This document shows, in pieces, positions 1 through 9,731 of a stretch of DNA of 21,938 nucleotides. The first letter of the stretch is position 1; every line of letters begins with the position of its first letter. This DNA is from Pseudomonadota bacterium. GTDB taxonomy: Bacteria; Pseudomonadota; Gammaproteobacteria; Burkholderiales; Burkholderiaceae. Where the stretch lies: NCBI GenBank assembly GCA_963205525.1, contig CAUJJP010000119.1, positions 1 to 21,938 on the forward strand. The letters are read 5' to 3'. Below the pieces are notes generated by a model. It ran no database searches, was not told the DNA's origin, and saw only the letters and a list, made by a program, of their open reading frames with translations. Made by a program: the position numbers and the translations under genes.

Positions 1-615
1 GGGCCGACCGCCGTCTGCCGAGGCCACGGCCTGTCGCTCGAGGTCGAAGCGGACCGCCGCGAGCATGCGGTCGCTGGCGGTGTCGTTGTAGAACACCGCG
101 TAGCGGCCGGCAGGAAGCTGCCAGGTGTCGACCTGGTCCCAGAAGCGACCGTCCGAGAACACCCCGCGCCCGCGCTCGGGGACCTCGGGCTTCTGGGTCG
201 CGGCGTTGATGAGCAGCACCTGCAGCCTTTGGCCGGCGGACCGCGGGAAACCGCCTTCGGCGCGGATCACCCAGCCGCCGGCCGAATCGGCGAACACCTG
301 GCAGGCGACGCCGGCACAACGGATGTTGGCGAGCCGGGTACCGCGTCCCACGCCGTCGCCCAGCGTGGTGTCGGCCAGCGACTGCCAGCGCCAGTCGCGC
401 ACGGCACCGACCACCGCCGTGTCGGCCCGCGTATCCGTCGGCCGCGGCGACACCGGCTCGGCCGGCCGCGCGACGACCTCCGGACTGCGCGGGCGCACCG
501 GTTCGGCGTGGCGTGGCTGCACCGCATCGGCCATCCGCGGCTGGATCTGGGCCGCCGCCGCCGCACAGACCAGAAGGAACAGGGGAGCGGCGGCCAGTCG
601 TCGGTGCTTGTGCAT
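1..615 (-). CDS. Secreted protein of unknown function, C-terminus outside window
   Basis: An open frame of 205 codons starts at ATG 615-613 on the minus strand and reaches the window edge without a stop, so the protein is partial. The N-terminus MHKHRRLAAAPLFLLVCAAAAAQ is a typical Sec signal peptide (basic start, hydrophobic core, AAAAQ cleavage region), which implies export. Residues about 25-70 are a Pro/Arg/Glu-rich low-complexity linker. A folded-looking region follows, with DWRWQSLADTTLGDG near 75-90, a Cys pair in IRCAGVACQVF that could form a disulfide, and WDQVDTWQLPAGRYAVFYND near 165-180. I recognise no family and propose no function. No convincing Shine-Dalgarno is visible. It is divergent from imuA, and the LexA box lies 147 bp upstream of its start, so co-regulation is possible but unshown. 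Confidence 0.75.
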   Translation of the reverse strand, partial: MHKHRRLAAAPLFLLVCAAAAAQIQPRMADAVQPRHAEPVRPRSPEVVARPAEPVSPRPTDTRADTAVVGAVRDWRWQSLADTTLGDGVGRGTRLANIRCAGVACQVFADSAGGWVIRAEGGFPRSAGQRLQVLLINAATQKPEVPERGRGVFSDGRFWDQVDTWQLPAGRYAVFYNDTASDRMLAAVRFDLERQAVASADGGRP

Positions 616-705
616 CGTGAGGTCTTCGGGAGTGGTGGTGGGCGCGATATCGGCCGTTGCGGGTCGAGACTCAAGCCCCGTCCGGTGCGCGCGGCGGTCA
701 GGTGG

Positions 706-723
706 GGTGCCGGGTGGGGCACC
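706..723. other. Short inverted repeat in the intergenic region before imuA
   Basis: GGTGCC (706-711) and GGCACC (718-723) can pair around a 6-nt loop. It lies in a G-rich stretch between the divergent secreted-protein gene and imuA. It has no T tract and its function is unknown; it may be chance in GC-rich DNA. Confidence 0.25.
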
Positions 724-749
724 AGGTGGAGCGCAAAGTGGTGTGTCGC

Positions 750-778
750 TTGTCTTTTAAACTGTATGTTTATACAGT
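750..778 (+). promoter_or_regulatory. Candidate imuA promoter overlapping the LexA box
   Basis: TTGTCT (750-755) and TACAGT (773-778) each match 4 of 6 sigma-70 consensus bases and are separated by 17 bp. The LexA box covers the spacer and -10, so LexA binding would block polymerase. If this is the promoter, transcription would begin at about the annotated GTG start of imuA, giving a nearly leaderless mRNA. This is inference from sequence only. Confidence 0.4.
762..777. promoter_or_regulatory. LexA (SOS) operator before imuA
   Basis: CTGT-N8-ACAG with core CTGTATGTTTATACAG, flanked by AA and TT, matches the gammaproteobacterial/betaproteobacterial LexA consensus (CTGT, AT-rich 8-mer, ACAG). 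It is an A/T island in very GC-rich DNA. It ends 7 bp before the GTG start of imuA, in the position expected for the operator of an imuA-imuB-dnaE2 cassette. Confidence 0.93.
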
Positions 779-784
779 TATCTG

Positions 785-1939
785 GTGAGCCACGAAACCC
801 ATCCGCCCAGCCGGTCCAGCCCGCTCAGCCCACCCGTGGCCCCCGAGCGCATCCATCCGGCCCTGTGGCGCGCCGACGGGCTGGGGCGCGCGCCGACGGC
901 AGGCTGGCCCACCGGCTTTGCGGCGCTGGACGCCGAACTGCCCGGCGGCGGCTGGCCGGTCGGGGCGCTGACCGAGCTGCTGCTGCCGCACCCCGGGGTC
1001 GGCGAGTGGCGTTTGCTCGCGCCGGCTCTGGCGGCGTTGCAAGGGTCACCGGCTCTGGCGGCGCTGCAGGGGTCACCGGCTCTGGCGGCGCTGCAAGGGT
1101 CGCCGGCTCTGGCGGCGCTGCAAGGGCCGGCGGCGGCGCCGCGCCGGTCGGGGAGGGCAGGTGGCGGCGATGGCCCCTGCCAGCTGCTGCTGTTCGACCC
1201 CCCGGCCCAGCCCTGCCCGTGGACGCTGGCGGCGCTGGGCCTGGACCTGACGCGGCTGCTGGTGGTGCGCGGCCAGCCGGGGCGCCGGGTGCCGGCGGTC
1301 GACACGCTGTGGGCGCTGGAGCAGGCGCTGGCCAGCGGCCAGGTCGGCGCGCTGCTGGCCTGGCTGCCGCCGCGCCTGCCCGCCGACGCGCTGCGCCGGC
1401 TGCAGCTGGCAGCGCAGGCGCACCCGGGGCCGGCCTTTTTGCTGCGCGAATCGGCCGCCGCCGCCAACCCCAGCGCGGCGCCGCTGCGGCTGGCGCTCGC
1501 CCCCGGCCCGGCCGAGCTGCCGGACGGCCTGCAGCTGCGCATCCTCAAGCGCCGCGGCCCGGCGCAGGCGGCGCCGCTGCAGCTGGCGCTGCCGCCGGTG
1601 CTGGGCGATGGCGCGCGGCAGCGGGTGCAGCAGCGGCTACGGCAGCGGATCCAGCAGCGGGCAGGGCAGCCGGCTTGCCTGGCGGCCCAGGGCGCCGATG
1701 CGACGGCCCGAGCGGTCGATGCCGATGCGGCCGCCTGGCCGCCCGGTGCCGATGCGTTGGCCTGGCCGCCCGGTGCCGATGCGGCGTCCTGGCCGCCTGG
1801 TGCCGATACGGCGTCCTGGCCGCTTGGTGCCGATACGGCGTCCTGGCCGCCTGGTGCCTATCCGGCCGCCTGCGCACCCGGTGCCCGCGCCTCGACGCTC
1901 ATCCCGCCGACGGCCCGGCCGTCCGCCGGTGCCGCGTGA
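785..1939 (+). CDS. imuA: ImuA, RecA-like accessory protein of the SOS mutasome
   Basis: 384-aa protein. ImuA acts with ImuB and DnaE2 in damage-induced translesion synthesis in bacteria lacking UmuDC. The N-terminal core reads HPALWRADGLGR (24-35), then PTGFAALDAELPGGGWPVGALTELL (42-66), the family signature. The position of a Walker A loop reads PHPGVGEWRLL (69-78), lacking the GKT/GKS lysine, as is usual for ImuA. The core continues through LLLFDPPAQPCPWTLAALGLDLTRLLVV (134-161) and ends near LQLRILKRRGPAQ (249-261). Two 27-bp minisatellites are embedded: LAALQGSPA units (82-116) and five xAxWPPGAD units (315-359). The tail from about 270 looks non-conserved, and the protein is longer than usual for the family. 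The GTG start at 785 lies 7 bp after the LexA box; another in-frame GTG at 836 would still keep the conserved core. imuB follows after 15 bp. Confidence 0.92.
   Translation: MSHETHPPSRSSPLSPPVAPERIHPALWRADGLGRAPTAGWPTGFAALDAELPGGGWPVGALTELLLPHPGVGEWRLLAPALAALQGSPALAALQGSPALAALQGSPALAALQGPAAAPRRSGRAGGGDGPCQLLLFDPPAQPCPWTLAALGLDLTRLLVVRGQPGRRVPAVDTLWALEQALASGQVGALLAWLPPRLPADALRRLQLAAQAHPGPAFLLRESAAAANPSAAPLRLALAPGPAELPDGLQLRILKRRGPAQAAPLQLALPPVLGDGARQRVQQRLRQRIQQRAGQPACLAAQGADATARAVDADAAAWPPGADALAWPPGADAASWPPGADTASWPLGADTASWPPGAYPAACAPGARASTLIPPTARPSAGAA
1022..1126 (+). repeat. 27-bp tandem repeat inside imuA (about 3.7 copies)
   Basis: Units begin at 1028, 1055, 1082 and 1109 and encode LAALQGSPA in register (last copy partial). 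The copies differ by very few bases, so expansion is recent. Being a multiple of 3, it keeps the frame open. It lies right after the degenerate Walker A region of ImuA. Confidence 0.92.
1727..1861 (+). repeat. 27-bp tandem repeat in the imuA C-terminal tail (5 copies)
   Basis: Five 27-bp units encode residues 315-359 as AAAWPPGAD, ALAWPPGAD, AASWPPGAD, TASWPLGAD and TASWPPGAY. It is unrelated in sequence to the first imuA repeat but has the same unit length. It extends the tail beyond the conserved RecA-like core. Confidence 0.92.
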
Positions 1940-1954
1940 TGCGGGCCCTGCGCC

Positions 1955-3580
1955 ATGCTCTGGCTTGCCCTGCACCTGCCGCAGCTGTCGCTGGAGGCCT
2001 TTGCCGCGACCCTGGGGGGTGAGGCGGGCGCCGTCCCGCTGGCCTTGCTGGAGCGCCAGCGCATCGCCACGCCGGACGCGCGGGCGGCGGCCATGGGCGT
2101 GCGTCCGGGGCTCAGGCGCGCCACTGCGCTGGCGCTGGCGCCGGGGCTGCGCCTGGGAGAGGCCGATGCCCGGCGCGACGCGGCAGCGCTGCAGGCGGTG
2201 GCGCACGCGGCGCTGGCCTTCACGCCGACGGTGGTGCTCGACACGGCGCCGCACACCGTGCTGCTGGAGCTGGCCAGCGTGCTGCGCTGCCACGGCGGGG
2301 CGGCACGCTTGCAGGCCCGGCTCACGGAGGCGCTGGCGCCGCTGGGGCACCGCCTGCAGCAGGCGGCCGCGCCCACGCCGGCGGCGGCGGCGCTGCTCGC
2401 GCGCTGGGGGGCCCACGTCCGGCTGGACGCGCTGGCCGACGGCGCGGGCACAGGTGATCTGGCCAGGCTGCGGGCCGTGCTCGACCCCCTGCCGCTGCAG
2501 TTGCTGGGCGCAGGAGCCGAGCACCGGCAGACCTTGCAGGACATGGGCCTGCGCTGCGTGGCCGATTTGCGTGCGCTGCCGCGCGCCGGGCTGGCACGGC
2601 GTTTCGGGCCGGCGCTGCTGGACGAGATCGACCGTGCGCGCGGCGACGCCCCCGACCCACGCCAGCCGCTCGTGCTGGCACCGGTGTTCGACGACGGCCT
2701 GGAGCTGCATGCCCGCGCCGACACCGCCGAGCAGCTGCTGCACGGTGCCGCCGTCCTGCTGGCGCGGCTGATCGCCTGGGCGCAGGCGCGCCAGGCGCGC
2801 ATCGCCGCCTTCAGCCTGCTGCTGCAGCACGAGCGCACGCGCCGCCAGGCCGAGCAGTCGGCAGGAGAGGCGGCCCAAGGGCTGGCCGAGGGGTCGGGGC
2901 ACACGATGCTGAAGATCGAGCTCGCCGAGCCCGGTGCCGACGCGCGCCAGCTCCAGCTGCTGCTGCGCGAGCGGCTCGCGCGCTGCGGCCTGCCGGCGCC
3001 GGTGCACGCCCTGCGCCTGCGCTGCCGCCGCTGGGTGCAGGCCGCCGCTCCCAGCGGCGAGCTGTTCGCCTCCCCCGGCAGCCGGCACGAAGGCTGGTTG
3101 CGCCTGCTCGAGCGGCTGCGCGCGCGGCTGGGCGATGCGCAGGTGCAGCCGCTGCAGCCCTTGCCCGACCACCGCCCCGAGCGCGCCGCCGGGATGGCGG
3201 CGCTGCCGCCGCAGGGGGCAGCGGGAAGCCTGTCCGCGCTGCGGCCCGGGAAGAGCCCCGCCACGCTGCCTGCCCGCGCGGAGCCCGCACACCCCATGCC
3301 GCCCGCCCGTGCGCCGCACCCCGCGCTGCCCCTGTCACGCCCGGCCTGGCTGCTGGCGCGGCCGCAGGCGCTGGCCGAGCGTGCCGCGCTGCCGCTGCTG
3401 GACGGCCGCCCGCTGCAGCTCCTGGCTGGCCCCGAACGCATCGAAGCCGGCTGGTGGGACGCCGAGCTTGCGGCGCGCGACTACTTCATCGCCCGCACCG
3501 AGGCCGGCGCCCTGGTCTGGCTCTACCGCACCCGGCTGGCGCAGCCCGGGGGCTGGTTTCTGCAGGGGCGGTTTGCCTGA
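1955..3580 (+). CDS. imuB: ImuB, catalytically inactive Y-family polymerase homologue
   Basis: 541-aa protein beginning MLWLALHLPQLSLEAFA, the standard ImuB start. ImuB is the adaptor linking the beta clamp, ImuA and DnaE2. Active Y-family enzymes carry a catalytic Asp near residue 8 and a DE pair near 103; here the first motif reads ALHLPQL and the second region reads VVLDTAPHTVLLEL (93-106), so the metal-binding set is incomplete, as known for ImuB. A helix-hairpin-helix-like stretch follows (TLQDMGLRCVADLRALPRAGLARRFG, 193-218), then a little-finger-like domain to about 410 (DHRPERAAG, 405-413). The C-terminal signature (SRPAWLL, LQLLAGPERIEAGWWD, RDYFIAR, GWFLQGRF; 461-541) is diagnostic. 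Residues 415-460 are a Pro/Ala-rich linker. A clamp-binding motif is not obvious; PSGELF (366-371) is a weak candidate. Fifteen bp separate it from imuA, so co-transcription is likely. Confidence 0.94.
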   Translation: MLWLALHLPQLSLEAFAATLGGEAGAVPLALLERQRIATPDARAAAMGVRPGLRRATALALAPGLRLGEADARRDAAALQAVAHAALAFTPTVVLDTAPHTVLLELASVLRCHGGAARLQARLTEALAPLGHRLQQAAAPTPAAAALLARWGAHVRLDALADGAGTGDLARLRAVLDPLPLQLLGAGAEHRQTLQDMGLRCVADLRALPRAGLARRFGPALLDEIDRARGDAPDPRQPLVLAPVFDDGLELHARADTAEQLLHGAAVLLARLIAWAQARQARIAAFSLLLQHERTRRQAEQSAGEAAQGLAEGSGHTMLKIELAEPGADARQLQLLLRERLARCGLPAPVHALRLRCRRWVQAAAPSGELFASPGSRHEGWLRLLERLRARLGDAQVQPLQPLPDHRPERAAGMAALPPQGAAGSLSALRPGKSPATLPARAEPAHPMPPARAPHPALPLSRPAWLLARPQALAERAALPLLDGRPLQLLAGPERIEAGWWDAELAARDYFIARTEAGALVWLYRTRLAQPGGWFLQGRFA

Positions 3581-3582
3581 GC

Positions 3583-3618
3583 GCCTCTCGTCCGCCTCTC
3601 GTCCGCCTCTCGTCCGCC
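3583..3618. repeat. 11-bp tandem repeat after imuB (3.3 copies)
   Basis: Three perfect copies of GCCTCTCGTCC start at 3583, 3594 and 3605, followed by GCC. The array begins 3 bp after the imuB stop, in the 98-bp gap before the PACE gene. I see no hairpin or T tract that would make it a terminator. Confidence 0.9.
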
Positions 3619-3663
3619 AGTTGCCTGCGCACCCGCCCGCGACCCGCCCGCCGCCGGCCCTCC

Positions 3664-3673
3664 TGTATCGTCC
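3664..3673 (+). promoter_or_regulatory. Possible -10 element before the PACE gene
   Basis: TATCGT (3666-3671), an AT-richer hexamer in GC-rich DNA, lies 7 bp before the ATG at 3679. If it is a -10 element, the transcript would be nearly leaderless. No matching -35 is clear. Offered only as a candidate for expression independent of imuAB. Confidence 0.25.
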
Positions 3674-3678
3674 GGCGC

Positions 3679-4110
3679 ATGAATCCGACCCGACGCCGCG
3701 TGTTGCAGGCGGTGCTCTACGAAGTCTTCGCCGTCCTCTTCGTCGGCCCCATCCTGGGGCTGGTCTTCGACGAGCCCATGAGCTCCTCGCTCATGCTGGC
3801 GGTGCTGCTGTCGGCGATCGCCCTGGCCTGGAACTACGTCTTCAACAGCCTGTTCGAGCGCTGGGAATCGCGCCAGGCCACGCGCGGGCGCAGCCTGCGC
3901 CGACGCCTGGTGCACGGCGCCGGCTTCGAGGGCGGGCTGACCCTGATCCTGGTGCCGGTGATGGCCTGGTGGCTGCAGGCGCCGGCCTGGCAGGCCTTCG
4001 TCACCAACCTCGGGCTGCTGCTGTTCTTCTTCGGCTACGCGGTGGTCTTCACCTGGTGCTTCGACCGCGTCTTCGGCCTGCCGGCGTCGGCACAGGCAAG
4101 CCCGGGCTGA
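3679..4110 (+). CDS. PACE-family (AceI-like) small multidrug efflux protein
   Basis: 143-aa integral membrane protein with four predicted helices in two tandem halves (BTP-type domains), the normal PACE architecture and length. Half one has RRRVLQAVLYEVFAVLFVGPILGLVF, with Glu at position 15, the position of the proton-coupling Glu of AceI; half two has RRRLVHGAGFEGGLTLILVPVMAWW with Glu84, then NLGLLLFFFGYAVVFTWCFDRVFG. WNYVFNSLFERWE (51-63) between the halves is also typical. PACE proteins export biocides such as chlorhexidine and possibly polyamines at the inner membrane by proton exchange; the substrate here is not inferable. ATG 3679 is chosen because it gives the family length and puts Glu at 15; the frame extends further upstream into imuB. 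It sits between imuB and dnaE2, an unexpected place for a transporter. Confidence 0.9.
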   Translation: MNPTRRRVLQAVLYEVFAVLFVGPILGLVFDEPMSSSLMLAVLLSAIALAWNYVFNSLFERWESRQATRGRSLRRRLVHGAGFEGGLTLILVPVMAWWLQAPAWQAFVTNLGLLLFFFGYAVVFTWCFDRVFGLPASAQASPG

Positions 4111-4136
4111 GCATGCACCGGGCGGTCGCCGTGAAA

Positions 4137-4152
4137 CTGTATGAAAATACAG
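4137..4152. promoter_or_regulatory. LexA (SOS) operator before dnaE2
   Basis: CTGTATGAAAATACAG, a CTGT-N8-ACAG box flanked by AAA and TT. Compared with the imuA box, only the three central bases differ (AAA versus TTT). It ends 22 bp before the dnaE2 ATG and 27 bp after the PACE stop, so dnaE2 has its own SOS control. Confidence 0.93.
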
Positions 4153-4174
4153 TTCCACGACCCTGCCTCCTCGC

Positions 4175-7546
<3,372 letters not shown>

Positions 7547-7687
7547 TCGGCAAGGGCGCCCGCCGCCTGCCTGCACCCACTCGGGCAGACACCTGTGGCA
7601 GCTCAGGCAGCTCGCCCGTCGCTTGCGAGAGGGCGCCTTGCAGCGCTACTGTTCGGCTGTGCCGCGGCCCGCTCGCCGCGGCCCGCC

Positions 7688-7729
7688 GCCGATGACAGAC
7701 CGCCGATGACAGACCGCCGATGACACACC
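7688..7729 (+). repeat. 14-bp tandem repeat duplicating a start codon (3 copies)
   Basis: Three units of GCCGATGACAGACC (third copy has one change) begin at 7688, 7702 and 7716. Each carries an ATG (7692, 7706, 7720). The first two ATGs each open a 5-codon frame, MTDRR-stop, whose TGA overlaps the next ATG as ATGA. The third ATG starts the lipoprotein gene. Confidence 0.9.
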
Positions 7730-8883
7730 GCCGCCTGCTGCCTTGTCTCCTGTGCTGCGCCGCGCTGCTCGCCGGCTGCGCTGGCGTACCGCTGCCGGCG
7801 CAGATGCCGGCCGAGCTGCTGGCCGAGGATGCCTTCACGCCGGTGGCGCTGGACACCCGCCCGGCCCAGGCCACCGCGCTGAGCCCGGCGATGCAGCGCT
7901 TCGTCGACAGCGAGGTGCGGCCGCTGGTGCACGTGCACGGGGCCAGCCAGGCGCTGGTGCAGGCCTTGCTGCGCATGCCGCGGCTCAAGCTCGAGTACGA
8001 CGCCAGCTACACCCGCAGCGCGGCCCAGGCCTTCGAGGCCCGGGCCGGCAACTGCCTGTCGCTGACCCTGATGGCGGGCACGCTGGCGCAGGCGCTGGGC
8101 CTGCAGGTCGGCTACCAGCAGGTCTGGGCCGGCGACGCCTGGAGCCGCGACGGCGGCTTGCTGTCCTACAGCGGGCACGTCAACACCGTGATCGACCACG
8201 GGCCGGCGCCGGCTGCCGGCGCGCGCTGGCAGCAGCGCCTGATCATCGACTTCCTGCCCTCGGCCGACGTCGCCGCCTACCCGGCGAGCCCGATCGACGA
8301 GGCCACGGTGCTCGCCATGTTCCTGAACAACCGCGCCGTCGAGGCGCTGGCCGGCGGGCGCATCGACGAGGCCTACGCCTGGACGCGCAGCGCGCTGCGC
8401 AGCGCACCGCAGTGGGTGCCGGCCTGGAACACGCTGGCGCTGCTGCTGCACCAGCGCGGCCGCCCGGCGCAGGCGCTGCGCCTGCTGGAGCTGGCCGCCG
8501 CCGCAGAACCCGACAACACGCGCGTGCTCGCCAACCTGGTCGGCGCCCTGCAGGCCGCCGGCCGGCGCGCCGAGGCCGAGCCCTGGCAGGCGCGCTTGCA
8601 GCGCCTGGAGCCGGTGGCGCCCTTCGTCTGGTTCGACCGCGGGCGCGCGGCGATGGCGCAGGGCCAGTGGCAGGCGGCGGCCGACGCCTTTGCACGCGAA
8701 CTCGCGCGCGACCCCGACCAGCACGAGCTGCAGCTGTGGGCGGCGCGTGCCGCCGCCGCACTCGGCGACAGCGCGGGTGCGACCCGCCATCTGCAGGCCG
8801 CGCGCAGCCTGGCACCGACGCCGCAGCTGCAAAGCCTGTACGCGGCCAAGCTCGCGCGGCTGCATCCGGCACCCGCGCACTGA
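7720..8883 (+). CDS. Lipoprotein with transglutaminase-like domain and TPR-like repeats
   Basis: 387-aa predicted lipoprotein. The lipobox LLAGC puts the lipidated Cys at residue 20; the next residue is Ala, so outer-membrane sorting is plausible. Residues about 75-180 resemble a transglutaminase-like/cysteine peptidase fold: Cys112 in EARAGNCLSLTLMAGTLAQALGL, His153 in SYSGHVNTVID and Asp177 in LIIDFLP could form a Cys-His-Asp triad. From about 190 to 380 the protein is made of TPR-like helix pairs (FLNNRAVEALAGGRIDEAYAWTRSALRSAPQWVPAWNTLALLL and later copies). Such proteins may act on envelope peptides or crosslinks, but no substrate can be named. The start is the third of three duplicated ATGs; no Shine-Dalgarno is visible. 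It follows dnaE2 by 173 bp and carries no SOS box of its own. Confidence 0.85.
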   Translation: MTHRRLLPCLLCCAALLAGCAGVPLPAQMPAELLAEDAFTPVALDTRPAQATALSPAMQRFVDSEVRPLVHVHGASQALVQALLRMPRLKLEYDASYTRSAAQAFEARAGNCLSLTLMAGTLAQALGLQVGYQQVWAGDAWSRDGGLLSYSGHVNTVIDHGPAPAAGARWQQRLIIDFLPSADVAAYPASPIDEATVLAMFLNNRAVEALAGGRIDEAYAWTRSALRSAPQWVPAWNTLALLLHQRGRPAQALRLLELAAAAEPDNTRVLANLVGALQAAGRRAEAEPWQARLQRLEPVAPFVWFDRGRAAMAQGQWQAAADAFARELARDPDQHELQLWAARAAAALGDSAGATRHLQAARSLAPTPQLQSLYAAKLARLHPAPAH

Positions 8884-8923
8884 GCCCGCCGCGCCGAGCC
8901 CGCCGCCCTGACGCCGACCGCCC

Positions 8924-8938
8924 GCCCTGCGGCAGGGC
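8924..8938. terminator. Weak hairpin between lipoprotein and response-regulator genes
   Basis: GCCCTG (8924-8929) and CAGGGC (8933-8938) pair around CGG. There is no T tract. It could attenuate read-through from the lipoprotein gene or be incidental. Confidence 0.3.
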
Positions 8939-8985
8939 ATGATGTCGGGCTGCGACAACCCTGCGGCAACGAGGACGGTGAGCGC

Positions 8986-9675
8986 ATGCGCCTGCTGCTG
9001 GTCGAGGACGACACCATGATCGGCGAGAGCCTGCGCGAGGCGCTGCGCCGCCAGGGTATGGCGGTGGACTGGGTGCGCGACGGCCGTGCCGCCGACGCCA
9101 CCCTGGCCAGCGAGCGCTTCGACGCCGTGCTGCTGGACCTCGGGCTGCCGCAGCGCGGCGGGCTGGAGGTGCTGGCGGCGCTGCGCGCGCGCGCCGACGC
9201 CACCCCGGTGCTGGTGCTGACCGCGCGCGACGCGCTGGCCGACAAGGTGCGCGGGCTGGACGCCGGCGCCGACGACTACCTGGTCAAGCCCTTCGAGCTC
9301 GACGAACTGCTGGCCCGGCTGCGCGCCCTGCTGCGCCGCAGCAGCGGACGCGCGCAGCCGGTGCTGACGGTGGCCGACCTGCGGCTGGACCCGGCGACCC
9401 ACGAGGTCAGCCGCGGCGGCCAGCCGGTGCTGCTGTCGGCGCGCGAGTTCGCGCTCCTGCAGGCGCTGCTCGAGCGTCCGGGCGCGATCGTCTCGCGCGC
9501 CCAGCTCGAGGACCGCATCTACGGCTGGGGCGAGGAGATCGAGAGCAACGCCATCAGCGTCTACATGCACCAGCTGCGCAAGAAGCTCGGCGACGAGCTG
9601 CTGCACACCGTGCGCGGCCTGGGCTACTACGCCGGGCCGGCGAAGGACGGCGCGGCGCGCGGGGGCGCGGACTGA
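8986..9675 (+). CDS. OmpR/PhoB-family response regulator (QseB/PmrA-like)
   Basis: 229-aa two-domain regulator. The receiver domain (1-115) has the acidic pair D8-D9 (LLVEDD), phospho-acceptor D51 (AVLLDLGLP), T79 (VLVLTAR) and K101 (DDYLVKPFE). The winged-helix DNA-binding domain spans about 125-220, with LSAREFALLQALLERPGAIVSRAQLEDRIYGWGEEIESNAISVYMHQLRKKLG followed by VRGLGYYA. The stretch WGEEIESNAISVYMHQLRKKLG is typical of the QseB/PmrA/TctD group. The stimulus and targets are not inferable. Its stop codon is joined to the kinase start by an 18-codon mini-frame (see 9675). Upstream, GGTGAG near 8976-8981 may serve as a ribosome site. Confidence 0.93.
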   Translation: MRLLLVEDDTMIGESLREALRRQGMAVDWVRDGRAADATLASERFDAVLLDLGLPQRGGLEVLAALRARADATPVLVLTARDALADKVRGLDAGADDYLVKPFELDELLARLRALLRRSSGRAQPVLTVADLRLDPATHEVSRGGQPVLLSAREFALLQALLERPGAIVSRAQLEDRIYGWGEEIESNAISVYMHQLRKKLGDELLHTVRGLGYYAGPAKDGAARGGAD

Positions 9676-9731
9676 TGCCGCAGCGCTCGCACTGCGCCGA
9701 TCACGCCCTGCCGACGACGCCGCGCCGATGA
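9675..9731 (+). other. 18-codon frame bridging the regulator and kinase genes
   Basis: An ATG overlaps the regulator stop as TGATG (9673-9677) and opens an 18-codon frame, MPQRSHCADHALPTTPRR, whose TGA (9729-9731) overlaps the kinase ATG as ATGA. It may be a translational bridge coupling the two genes, or chance. I do not claim a functional peptide. Confidence 0.35.

Noticed and set aside
1022..1861. imuA repeats as a CRISPR array
   Set aside because: Contiguous 27-bp units in coding frame with no unique spacers.
229..2022. Long plus-strand open frame overlapping imuA in another frame
   Set aside because: Arg/Ala/Gly/Pro-rich translation with no domain, overlapping a clear imuA; GC-rich shadow frame.
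1955..3580. imuB as an active DinB/Pol IV polymerase
   Set aside because: The first catalytic Asp and the DE pair are not intact, and the C-terminal ImuB signature is present.
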